NCBI GenBank assembly: GCA_030141605.1
Contig: JAQGDQ010001773.1
Location: 1-25,988, forward strand
Source: Tubiluchus corallicola
Taxonomy: Eukaryota > Priapulida > Priapulimorpha > Priapulimorphida > Tubiluchidae
Reading direction: 5' to 3'
Length of the DNA stretch: 25,988 nt
How positions within the stretch are numbered: position 1 is the first letter of the stretch; the number at the start of each line of letters is the position of its first letter. A program made the translations under genes and the position numbers. Shown one piece after another: positions 8,478 to 17,564 of this stretch. The notes beneath the pieces are model-generated. The model worked only from the letters and a program-made list of their open reading frames with translations. It did no database searches and was not told where the DNA came from.

Positions 8478-8983
8478 AGATAAAAAAATTCCAGCAATAA
8501 AATACTAATGCAAACGCGGCATGGTGCCAAGAAGGGAGGTTACCGAGACCGAAATTTTACTCAGTGGATATTTTGTTGCTTATATTTCATAAATTATAAA
8601 ATTAAAAATGATTTTACCCAAACAAATTCAAACGTAGTTTGATATTTCGGTTGACTGGGCCTGGAGATACTAAAATTTCACGTTCATCAGCACTGAAGAT
8701 ACGCCACATTGCTATCAAAAACACATCTCAAACTGTTATGTAAACCAAATTTTCACTTTATTTGAACAAGTTTAGCCACGATTTTCAGCGGTTTTTGACA
8801 TCGAGGAGAAAAGAAAAGTAAATTAGATAAATACTAGTAAAACCTCGGAAAAATCCTACGGATAATCTTGGAATTTCGGCAATGAAACCAAAACTTAACT
8901 CAAAGTGCGGTTACCGGCAAACTGAAACGAAAATTTCAACCACTATGCTTGATCTGTGAGAAAAGGGAAGCAGTAGAGATACT
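8478..8983. other. AT-rich intronic stretch
   Basis: No gene seen. Two similar pieces (gaggttaccgag...gaaatttt near 8538 and gcggttaccggcaaactgaa... near 8908) lie in the same orientation about 370 bp apart. They may be parts of an old repeat. Confidence 0.35.
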
Positions 8984-9494
8984 AGGAGCCTGACAGGGCC
9001 TATTTCAGCCTAGGCGAGCCCCGGGGAAGTGAGGCGTGTGAGGCCCCATCGGGAGGGGGGGCGTCGCCACCATGGTTGGCGCCCAGAAAATTTTTGAACT
9101 GCTAGAACGCCGGAGAAGCATTTTCAAAGAGAAAATATGGAGTTATACAGTTGTTACAGGAAAGAACAATTGAAAGAAAAACTGCTTTATTCTCAAGACC
9201 AAGTATTCTTAATACTTGTCAATACTGGCAAACGGCATGTGTGCGGCAAGAGAGAGAGAGAGGGGAGAGAGAGAAAGAGAGAGAGAGAGAGAGAAAAAGA
9301 GAGAGAGAGAGAGAGACGGAGAGAGTGACGGAGAGAGAGAGACGGAGAGAGAGACGGAGAGAGAGACGGAGAGAGAGAGAGAGAGAGAGAGAGGAGGCAG
9401 TAAAAAATGTTACCTTGGCACGAGGCCCCCCTGGAGGGTGAGGCCCTGGGGAAGTATCCCCATTTCCCCCCCTTGAAATAGGCCCTGAGGAGCC
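8984..9494. mobile_element. hAT-type MITE carrying a GA microsatellite
   Basis: CAGGGCCTATTTCA at 8994-9007 and its exact reverse complement TGAAATAGGCCCTG at 9474-9487 are 14-bp terminal inverted repeats with the CAGGG start typical of hAT elements. AGGAGCC precedes the left end (8984-8990) and follows the right end (9488-9494), giving a 7-8-bp target duplication. Two or three extra bases separate the left copy from the terminus. The interior is GC-rich near both ends and otherwise consists of a GA tract. No transposase. Confidence 0.75.
9249..9395. repeat. GA microsatellite with GACGGAGAGA steps
   Basis: Nearly pure (GA)n interrupted by gacggagaga motifs. It lies inside the hAT-type MITE. 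Open frames on both strands through it are compositional artefacts. Confidence 0.95.
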
Positions 9495-9828
9495 ATAGCA
9501 GGGCAAGTTGCATTGCAAAAAAGCAGAAAGGAAAGCTAGACAAGAAATATTAATAAAAACTGTTTACAATGTCAAAGTGTCAGTTGTTTTGGAACAATAA
9601 AACTGGAACAATTATTTTTCCATGGAGCCTTAATTAGAAGAGATTCTAAAACAGCTTCTGTATAATTAAACAAAAACTAGATAAATAAACATACATACTG
9701 TATGCAAAAATGTATAAAAGAGACACATACAATACAGACTTACAAACGCACAAAAGTAGAAATAACGAAAAACACATTTGTAAATTTAGCTAGTATTATT
9801 ATGGATTTAAATTTTCCATTAGTCTTAC
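9495..9828. other. Intron next to the large host exon
   Basis: AT-rich. Contains the minus-strand donor region of exon 9829-10460 at its right edge. No repeat or RNA gene recognised. Confidence 0.4.
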
Positions 9829-10460
9829 CGTTTACGTCTCTCCTTTAGTCGCCTATAGATGGCTCTTGCGTCGTCCTCATATTCTGGTAGATCGGTTACA
9901 TTTGATTGGGAAAAGCACAACCGCCGTCTGTCTTGCACGTGATTGGACGGATGTTGCTTGGACGGTTCCACCAGCGGGAGACTAGCGCCTCTCGTGCGGC
10001 CACGCAATGGGCTGGACAAATTACTCTGAAACTGACCACCAGATGGAGCCATGCGTAAGTCTGTATAAGCAGCGTACGGATCCATGTTGGCGCTGTCCTG
10101 AGAAGGCGATCTTTGGCGAGGTCTGCCCACGTTCCGAGGGATCCGTTCTCTGGGAAGACCTCCGCGTGAATCCGAATACTGGCCATGCGGATCATTTGCA
10201 CTGTCGTGAGAGAACACACGAGTCCGCTCTTTCCCTGCTGGCCGACCGTGAACCGGCAGATTAGCGGACTTCATATTCCATGCATTATCCGAGTACCTTT
10301 CCGGTTCCGGATAAGGACCGAGGTGTTGAAGGCTGGACGAAAGAAAATCAATATTGTTCGCATTCACGTCAGCTTTTACAGGCTGAGAAAGTGACGAATC
10401 ACTCCGAGATTTCCGCAACTCTTCCGACGACAGCTCCTCCTTCCTTTTGATGGCCTTTTT
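9829..10460 (-). CDS. Largest exon of the minus-strand host gene (unrecognised protein)
   Basis: The minus-strand acceptor ctctttttgcag ends at 10461 and the donor CG|gtaagact begins at 9828. Inside are 210 codons plus two bases. The peptide is polar and probably disordered. It starts KKAIKRKEELSSEELRKSRS, continues through Ser/Arg/Pro-rich sequence with repeated SxDSAN (SHDSAND, SQDSANM) and RGRTRG, and ends with an acidic-to-basic helix (EYEDDARAIYRRLKERRKR). No transmembrane segment or catalytic motif is seen. If the donor is not used, a TAA follows at 9825-9827, only one codon later, so an unspliced transcript would end here. I favour splicing because exon 270-382 fits the phase. The gene family is not recognised. 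Confidence 0.8.
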
Positions 10461-11120
10461 CTGCAAAAAGAGATTAAGAAAATCACAGGCGAAAGAAACT
10501 GCAAGTAACTGTCAGTACTTGTAATGTAACTTCACACTTTTGAAAGGAAGACAGGATGAATTTTCATATACTGCCTCATGTTCAAGTTCGATAAAAACTT
10601 TAAATTTTAACACAGTTATTACTACAAAAGCATTTCTGATAGCTAAATAATAGAGTTAATGAACGGCAGGCGAGTGCAACTATTGGCGACATCTACAGAC
10701 GTAATTTACAAGAGCAAAAACATTCCACGAGCATGTCGCAAAACGAAAATTGAAGAACAATGTTACTCTAAGATATTCAGTGCGTCGTACTAAAACAGTT
10801 TTGAGATAGAAATTCAAATTTCAAATTCACCTCTGTGTTCGCGCATGTGCAGTACGTCACAAACGAACACCTCAAAACTTAGAGGCACAGTACCTGATTT
10901 TGTGCAATGTGTTTCCGAAATGCAAGCACTGGTGCCCGTCTATCTAGCGAATGGCGATATCCATGCAACAGCGAAAAAACTAGTGGCGCAAATGCGAAAT
11001 TACTTTTGCGTGGTAATAACTCTTTCACGTAACTTATTCTTTAGTACGTTCCCTTTCAATATTGTAGATTGTTTTGAGCTACGGTTTAAAATTGGGTCCA
11101 GTTTGCCTTTAAAGTTCAGA
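10461..11120. other. Host-gene intron (5' side of Tigger copy 2)
   Basis: No gene or recognised repeat. A 117-codon plus-strand open frame at 10845-11198 runs into the MITE and has no supporting feature. Confidence 0.4.
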
Positions 11121-11608
11121 CAGAAGTTCTTAAAACTAGTTCGCGGTTCGTTTATCACGGACTTGCTGTTTCGCGGGTTTTCAAAAATATTAATGTAAAA
11201 TATTTAGCGCGGTATTTTCGCTGTTTCGCGGGTTTTTGCGGTACTCCATCTAAAGCATTTTTGCACATGCGTAGTACGTATTGTACAGTAATGTATAGAT
11301 ATAATGAATTTTGTGTAAAAAATCACAAAATGTATAAAAATATATCAAAAATATTAATTCTAACATTAAAAGAATATTATAAATAGTAAAAAATTACCAT
11401 TTACAGTAAATAGTGTATTTATTTGGCGGATGCATACACACCAAAAACGAAATGTAGTTCTTGCGCTTGCTTGAGATGCTACTTGCCGACGTGAGATTGT
11501 ACACAACACATGAATAATGTATAACTACTAAAGCGTCCCTACTTCGCGGAAACTCACTTATCGTGGGTGGGCCAGGAACGGAGCACCCGCGATAAGTGAG
11601 GGAACACT
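11121..11608. mobile_element. Tigger/pogo-type non-autonomous element, copy 2 (inverted relative to copy 1)
   Basis: Shares with 3263-3700, in reverse orientation, the gttcgtttatcacgg...gctgtttcgcgggttttc part, the tgcacatgcgtagtacgta part and the terminal hairpin arms (11553-11569 with 11584-11600). The right end is gagggaacact at 11608 and differs from the expected CACTG by one base. The left terminus (about 11121-11140) is degraded. It has a longer AT-rich middle than copy 1. Confidence 0.78.
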
Positions 11609-11631
11609 TATTAAGTTATTAAATTACTTAC

Positions 11632-11729
11632 TTTATGTCGGTTTTTATAACGAGGCGAATAACCAGTCAGCATTCCGTCATCGTGCGCGTAGTCCTCTCC
11701 ACCCCCAGACCGCCCATCCTTGTGCCCAT
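11632..11729 (-). CDS. Internal exon of the minus-strand host gene
   Basis: 98 bases between the acceptor tgtgcttctag and the donor AAA|gtaagtaat. Two leading bases complete the codon left open by exon 12509-12695, and the exon ends on a codon boundary as exon 9829-10460 requires. It encodes a Gly/Asp/Tyr-rich hydrophilic peptide (GHKDGRSGGGEDYAHDDG, then LTGYSPRYKNRHK) that runs directly into KKAIKRK of the next exon. Confidence 0.72.
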
Positions 11730-11970
11730 CTAGAAGCACAAAAAATCTTATTGCAGAATGCCTCAAGGTCGTTATTATTAAAATTAGTTTAATAAAACAC
11801 ATTTGCTACACCGGTTAAATTACAAAATGGTTTCTGACAACAACATAGGAACTGCTGAGTACATTTTTTTGCCAAGTGAATGCAGTAATCACCAGAGAAA
11901 TGGAAGAATATTCGCCAGTGTTAGCTACATATTTGTTGACTAACAGAAAGCAACATAAAAATTTCATGGC
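11730..11970. other. Host-gene intron
   Basis: Short AT-rich intron part with nothing recognised. Confidence 0.35.
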
Positions 11971-12057
11971 TACCTACCTACCTATCTATCTATCTGTCTA
12001 CCTATTGATCTATCTATCTACCTACCTACCTATCTATCTACCTACTTACCTACCTAC

Positions 12058-12088
<31 letters not shown>

Positions 12089-12185
12089 CCTACCTACCTA
12101 CCTATCGCTCTATCTATCTACCTACCTACCTATCCACCTATCTACCTACCTGCCTATCTATCTATCTACCTACCTACTTAACTAC
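11971..12185. repeat. CTAC/CTAT tetranucleotide microsatellite
   Basis: About 54 tandem CTAY units with few interruptions (ctattgat, tccacc). It lies in the 779-bp intron between host exons 12509-12695 and 11632-11729. The plus-strand open frame of Tyr, Leu, Pro, Ile and Ser through it is an artefact. Confidence 0.96.
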
Positions 12186-12508
12186 ATAGCTATTTTTCTA
12201 ACGTTAAGCCACTCCATGAAACTCGAGGTTCTACACTATAAAACATCCTTGCACTGTTCGTCTGTAATTTTTCATCATAGGAAATAAACGCAGAGAAACA
12301 AAAAAACAAAATATTTTATTTATAGTAGAATTTTCTTTTTTCAGTTTTAAAATCAGTTGGTTTTGCAAAAATGTTTCAGTTCATTTCTGCTTTTGTATCG
12401 ATTTGCTACGATTGATAAATTTCGGTATCAGTTTGTAAATTCAGTTTGGGTAACATCCCTGGGCCACGATGTGACTCGTTATATAAAATAATTAACACAA
12501 CGACTCAC
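12186..12508. other. Host-gene intron after the microsatellite
   Basis: AT-rich with poly-A/T runs. No other feature supported. Confidence 0.35.
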
Positions 12509-12695
12509 TTGATAAATTACTGCGTTCGAGTCGCTTGGGACTTCTGCGCAATGTGTTCTGCGAGTGAAACGAGTCATTACGCCACGGTGAGGCAATACTG
12601 GAACCGCTGCTGTTCAAACTTACGCCGCCTCCTAGTGCATTCTGGGAGCCGGACGTGTGCAGACTTGAGAAGATGTTGAGATCCGTGCCGTCGAG
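12509..12695 (-). CDS. Internal exon of the minus-strand host gene
   Basis: 187 bases between the acceptor ttgttcaattcag and the donor TCAA|gtgagtc: 62 codons plus one base. The peptide is Ser/Asn-rich (FSSLHTSGSQNALGGG, SSGSSIASPWRNDSF) and then basic (TLRRSPKRLERSNL), looking disordered and phosphorylatable. It follows in phase 0 from exon 18503-18595 across a 5.8-kb intron filled with repeats. Minus-strand coding is continuous, and the short plus-strand frame over it is a shadow. Confidence 0.75.
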
Positions 12696-13102
12696 CTGAA
12701 TTGAACAACAAAAACACTAAATGTATATGACGTAATATGTATGTAAATTAAATCCAGAGCAAAGAAAAAAGTTAAGAATTATACATTGAACTTATGTGAG
12801 TTAATTATTCAACAAACAGATTTAATAAATCAAAGTACGTGTACATGAAAGTGGGACTGTTTATACTTGGCTTGCCCTACCCCTCTTGAGCAGTTTTGTC
12901 TAAATTGCAAAGTGTATCACCTTCTCCCATGTGTTATGTTGCTTTGTTTAACTTCTGCAAACGATAATGACGTACGTTTTCATATGTACAATTAGTCGAA
13001 TATTGTAAATTCAATTTCAATCGGTTTATTTCATAGTCATTACAAGATGTAATAGACGTAACAGTGAGTCAAAAATCATCCTCACTCGTAACGAGTGGAA
13101 TT

Positions 13103-13623
13103 CAGGGATGAGAATGACAAATTGCAAAAACTCTGAAACAGGCCGGGGGTTTTGGGGCCACCCAGGCCCCCCAATGGGGTTGAGGGGCAAAGCTCCCTGG
13201 GAGCCAGCAACAAATTGCAATTCTGTGACCATAGAGAGCCTCTAAGTGGACTTAAAATATCAATTACCTTGTTTCACACGTATTTAAAATATCCAACTAT
13301 CAAGGATACATGATACCTAATTGTCTCAAAAACGCCTAAGTACTGGCCACTCCTATGCAAAAGTATATAAAAACTGTCTGCAATTGACTCAAATAACTCC
13401 GCACAATTGATTCTATATTTTTATACATAGAGATATACACGTGGTTACACTGATGTACGTAATGTAAACAAAGTGACGGCCTGCCACCTAGCGGTCAGCT
13501 TGTGAAATAATGTACTGTGTTCGTAATAATTTTCTCAACGAATTTAGGCGATTTACAAAAATGGAATTACTGGTTTTCCAAAAACTCGGAATTCCGCGTA
13601 TCCGCAGAATATTCTCATCCGTG
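13103..13623. mobile_element. hAT-like insertion with CAGGGATGAGAAT ends
   Basis: The left end is CAGGGATGAGAAT (13103-13115) and the right end is ATTCTCATCCGTG (13611-13623). These match as inverted repeats at 12 of 13 positions, with the hAT-like CAGGG/CACGG start. The block is absent from the matching position of copy B. It is flanked by a 40-bp direct repeat (13063-13102 and 13625-13664, one mismatch) instead of the usual 8 bp. The left interior is GC-rich (ggccgggggttttggggcc). No transposase frame. Confidence 0.65.
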
Positions 13624-13822
13624 AAGTGAGTCAAAAATCATCGTCACTCGTAACGAGTGGAATTATTACCAAACTGGTTGCTAGCAAAAGCATTTAATGT
13701 CTAATGAAAACTCTTCATTCATCCTATTTAGTAATTATACACTTGGCGAGCTAGCGGAGAAATTTGACATCATAAAGTTAGTTTATCACCAAGAGGAACC
13801 GTAAATTCAGTGCGTCACAGTT

Positions 13823-14180
13823 GACCAGACGGTTTAGTCTAGTGGTAATGAGTCTGCTTTCCGTCTGTGAGGTCGTGAGTTCGAAAGACTTAAAGACTTT
13901 AAAAATGGTACATGCTGTCGCCCTGCCTGACGCGTGGTATTTAGGGTAAAAGTGGGGTAATAATAGTCTCTGTTATGTAGTTGTAGGTTGTTATTTACAG
14001 TCGGCGATAATAGCTCTTTGAGCTAATGTTAATTGTTGACCCAAAAGCCGACTTTAAATAAATATTATTACTACTACTACCACTACCACTACCACTACCA
14101 CTGCATCTGCCACTGCCACTGCCACTGCCACTGCCACTACCACTGCCACTACCACTACCACTACCACTACTACTACTATT
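13823..14180 (+). mobile_element. tRNA-derived SINE with CCACTA-type tail
   Basis: The head has an A box (tagtctagtgg, 13835-13845) and a B box (gagttcgaaag, 13877-13887) about 40 bp apart, as in RNA polymerase III promoters. A tRNA-unrelated body follows (gctgtcgccctgcctgacgc ... gccgactttaaataaat) and then an ATT/ACT/CCACTA/CCACTGC simple-sequence tail (about 14065-14180). Copy B of the surrounding repeat lacks the block, so it is a real insertion. The head does not fold well enough at the 3' side to be a functional tRNA gene. Confidence 0.7.
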
Positions 14181-14327
14181 ATGTTCAACCAAATGACAGG
14201 ATGAACCAACGTTAATTCTGGCCAAAAGAAAAACACAGTATAATACAATGGTCAAGCATCTGGTCAAGAATCAAGAAAAAAAGCGATAATTTCATTATTA
14301 GAGGTTTTATTAATGTGTCTGACGTGT

Positions 14328-14639
14328 GAGGTAAGTCATACTTCATACTGAGATGGTCTCAAGCACTTAAATCAACAAAGAGATTTAATAAGTCAACGTT
14401 ACGTGTGTAAGTCGGTGAGAATGTTTATACGTTTATGTTCAGCACGGGTAATAGGCTTCATAGCACCACAGGAAGCCACATTGAAAATTTTCTTTTTACT
14501 TGCATTGATTGGTTTATTCCAGTTAAAGCCATACACATACATACGATAAAATTTAAAGTATATTCAATGTTAAATGGCACACAGTGTTCAAAATCTGATA
14601 AAGTGTTAAAATGATTTGTTAAAAATCCATTACTATATC
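14328..14639. other. Spacer between the inverted copies
   Basis: Near 14373-14429 a stretch (caacaaagagatttaataag...gtttata) matches 12808-12863 in direct orientation. Part of 14532-14645 is repeated at 15073-15150. The function is unknown. Confidence 0.4.
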
Positions 14640-15066
14640 AGATGCATTAATAAAACCATTAATAATGAGATTATCACTTTTTTCTTAATTCTTGACCAGA
14701 TGCTTGACCATTGTATAATACTGTGTTTTTTGGCCAGAATTAGCGTTGCTTCGTCCTGTCATTTCGTTGAACATTGTTACACACTGTACACCGAATTTAC
14801 GGTTACTCTTGGTGATAAACTAACTTTCTCATGTCAAATTTCTCCGCTAGCTCGCCAAGTGTATAATTACTGAATAGGATGAATGAAGAGTTTTCATTAG
14901 ACATTTTAAATGCTTTTGCTAGTAACCAGTTTGTTAATAATTCCACTCGTTACGAGTGACGATGATTTTTGACTCACTGTTACGTCTATTACGTCTTGTA
15001 ATGAATGTGAAACAAACCGATTGAAATTGAACTTACAATATTGTACCATTGTACATATGAAAATGT
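14640..15066 (-). repeat. Inverted-repeat family, copy B (uninterrupted)
   Basis: Reverse-complement partner of copy A without either insertion, so it serves as the empty-site reference. It carries the same CACTCGTAACGAGTG near-palindrome at about 14943-14957. It could pair with copy A in RNA or single-stranded DNA to make a long stem. Confidence 0.85.
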
Positions 15067-15150
15067 ACACATACACATACATACAATAAAATTTTAAACT
15101 ATATTACATGTTAAATGGCACACAGTGTTAAAAATCTATTACTATGTTAG
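15067..15150. repeat. Direct repeat of 14532-14645
   Basis: Shares cacatacatac, aataaaatt, ttaaatggcacacagtgtt and atctattactat with the earlier copy at a period of about 541 bp, with a ~30-bp deletion. It could be a terminal direct repeat of a short element or 1.2 copies of a long tandem unit. Confidence 0.55.
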
Positions 15151-15204
15151 TTATTGTAAGTAACTTACGTCAGATGTGCTTCCCATTACAATCTTGTACA
15201 GTTG

Positions 15205-17564
15205 CATGGTGTAGTAAGAGAATGGTTTGCTGTTCGTGTGTTTGTAAGCGTGTAGTGAGCAAGCCTGAAAAACCAATCACATGACTTATGAATCTGACAT
15301 GGTGTAGTAAGAGAATGGTTTGCTGTTCGTGTGTTTGTAAGCGTGTAGTGAGCAAGCCTGAAAAACCAATCACATGACTTATGAATCTGACATGGTGTAG
15401 TAAGAGAATGGTTTGCTGTTCGTGTGTTTGTAAGCGTGTAGTGAGCAAGCCTGAAAAACCAATCACATGACTTATGAATCTGACATGGTGTAGTAAGAGA
15501 ATGGTTTGCTGTTCATGTGTTTGTAAGCGTGTAGTGAGCAAGCCTGAAAAACCAATCACATGACTTATGAATCTGACATGGTGTAGTAAGAGAATGGTTT
15601 GCTGTTCGTATGTTTGTAAGCGTGTAGTGAGCAAGCCTGAAAAACCAATCACATGACTTATGAATCTGACATGGTGTAGTAAGAGAATGGTTTGCTGTTC
15701 GTATGTTTGTAAGCGTGTAGTGAGCAAGCCTGAAAAACCAGTCACATGACTTATGAATCTGACATGGTGTAGTAAGAGAATGGTTTGCTGTTCGTGTGTT
15801 TGTAAGCATGTAGTGAGCAAGCCTGAAAAACCAATCACATGACTTATGAATCTGACATGGTGTAGTAAGAGAATGGTTTGCTGTTAGTGTGTTTGTAAGC
15901 GTGTAGTGAGCAAGCCTGAAAAACCAGTCACATGACTTATGAATCTGACATGGTGTAGTAAGAGAATGGTTTGCTGTTCGTGTGTTTGTAAGCGTGTAGT
16001 AAGCAAGCCTGAAAAACCAATCACATGACTTATGAATCTGACATGGTGTAGTAAGAGAATGGTTTGCTGTTCGTGTGTTTGTAAACGTGTAGTGAGCAAG
16101 CCTGAAAAACCAATCACATGACTTATGAATCTGACATGGTGTAGTAAGAGAATGGTTTGCTGTTCGTATGTTCGTAAGCATGTAGTGAGCAAGCCTGAAA
16201 AACCAATCACATGACTTAGGAATCTGACATGGTGTAGTAAGAGAATGGTTTGCTGTTCGTGTGTTTGTAAGCGTGTAGTGAGCAAGCCTGAAAAACCAAT
16301 CACATGACTTATGAATGTGACATGGTGTAGTAAGAGAATGGTTTGCTGTTCGTGTGTTTGTAAGCGTGGAGTGAGCAAGCCTGAAAAACCAATCACAAGA
16401 CTTATGAATCTGACATGGTGTAGTAAGAGAATGGTTTGCTGTTCGTGTGTTTGTAAGCGTGTGACTTATGAATCTGACATGGTGTAGTAAGAGAATGGTT
16501 TGCTGTTCGTATGTTTGTAAGCGTGTAGTGAGCAAGCCTGAAAAACCAATCACATGACTTATGAATCTGACATGGTGTAGTAAGAGAATGGTTTGCTGTT
16601 CGTGTGTTTGTAAGCGTGTAGTGAGCAAGCCTGAAAAACCAATCACATGACTTATGAATCTGACATGGTGTAGTAAGAGAATGGTTTGCTGTTTGTGTGT
16701 TTGTAAGCGTGTAGTGAGCAAGCCTGAAAAACCAATCACATGACTTATGAATCTGACATGGTGTAGTAAGAGAATGGTTTGCTGTTCGTGTGTTTGTAAG
16801 CGTGTGACTTATGAATCTGACATGGTGTAGTAAGAGAATGGTTTGCTGTTTGTATGTTTGTAAGCGTGTAGTGAGCAAGCCTGAAAAACCAATCAGATGA
16901 CTTATGAATCTGACATGGTGTAGTAAGAGAATGGTTTGCTGTTCGTGTGTTTGTAAGCGTGTAGTGAGCAAGCCTGAAAAACCAATCACATGACTTATGA
17001 ATCTGACATGGTGTAGTAAGAGAATTGTTTGTTGTTCGTGTGTTTGTAAGCGTGTAGTGAGCAAGCCTGAAAAATCAATCACATGACTTATGAATCTGAC
17101 ATGGTGTAGTAAGAGAATGGTTTGCTGTTCGTGTGTTTGTAAGCGTGTAGTGAGCAAGCCTGAAAAACCAATCACATGACTTATGAATCTGACATGGTGT
17201 AGTAAGAGAATGGTTTGCTGTTCGTGTGTTTGTAAACGTGTAGTGAGCAAGCCTGAAAAACCAATCACATGACTTATGAATCTGACATGGTGTAGTAAGA
17301 GAATGGTTTGCTGTTCGTGTGTTTGTAAGCGTGTAGTGAGCAAGCCTGAAAAACCAATCACATGACTTATGAATGTGACATGGTGTAGTAAGAGAATGGT
17401 TTGCTGTTCGTGTGTTTGTAAGCGTGTAGTGAGCAGGCCTGAAAAACCAATCACATGACTTGTGAATCTGACATGGTGTAGTAAGAGAATGGTTTGCTGT
17501 TCGTGTGTTTGTAAGCATGCAGTGAGCAAGCCTGAAAAACCAATCACACGACTTATCAATCTGA
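15205..17564. repeat. 93-bp minisatellite, 26 units
   Basis: The unit starts catggtgtagtaagagaatg and ends cttatgaatctga. Its length is 93 bp, for example 15205 to 15298. The array length of 2,360 bp equals 24 full units plus two 64-bp units that share the same 29-bp deletion (junctions at 16460 and 16803). The two short units are 343 bp apart (64 + 3 x 93), so a four-unit block was duplicated. Because 93 is a multiple of three, frames of up to 408 codons stay open on the minus strand and shift only at the 29-bp deletions. They are not genes. The array sits in the 5.8-kb host intron. Confidence 0.98.

Larger units (their letters stand above)
12971..14327 (+). repeat. Inverted-repeat family, copy A (interrupted twice)
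   Basis: Three blocks (about 12971-13102, 13625-13822, 14181-14327) align in order with the reverse complement of 14640-15066. Shared landmarks are tcaatttcaatcggttt, gtaatagacgtaacagtgag, cactcgtaacgagtggaatt, cttggcgagctagcgg, aaatgacagga, aattctggccaaaa and gtcaagcatctggtcaaga. Identity is high (about 90% by eye in the middle). The gaps are a hAT-like insertion (13103-13623) and a SINE (13823-14180). Confidence 0.85.

Noticed and set aside
9137-9543. Arg/Glu- and Ser/Leu-rich open frames
   Set aside because: Low-complexity translation of the GA microsatellite and hAT-type MITE.
10845-11198. 117-codon plus-strand open frame
   Set aside because: Its second half is MITE sequence (gcggttcgtttatc...). 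No splice or family support.
11876-12181. 101-codon plus-strand frame rich in YLPTYLPIYLS
   Set aside because: Translation of the CTAC/CTAT microsatellite.
13823-13900. Functional tRNA gene
   Set aside because: Boxes are present but the 3' half lacks a proper T stem and acceptor pairing, and the block continues into a SINE body and tail.
15170-17559. Several minus-strand open frames of 150-408 codons (FSGLLTTRLQTHEQQT and TANHSLTTPC types)
   Set aside because: They are different frames of the same 93-bp minisatellite. Frames switch exactly at the two 29-bp deletions.
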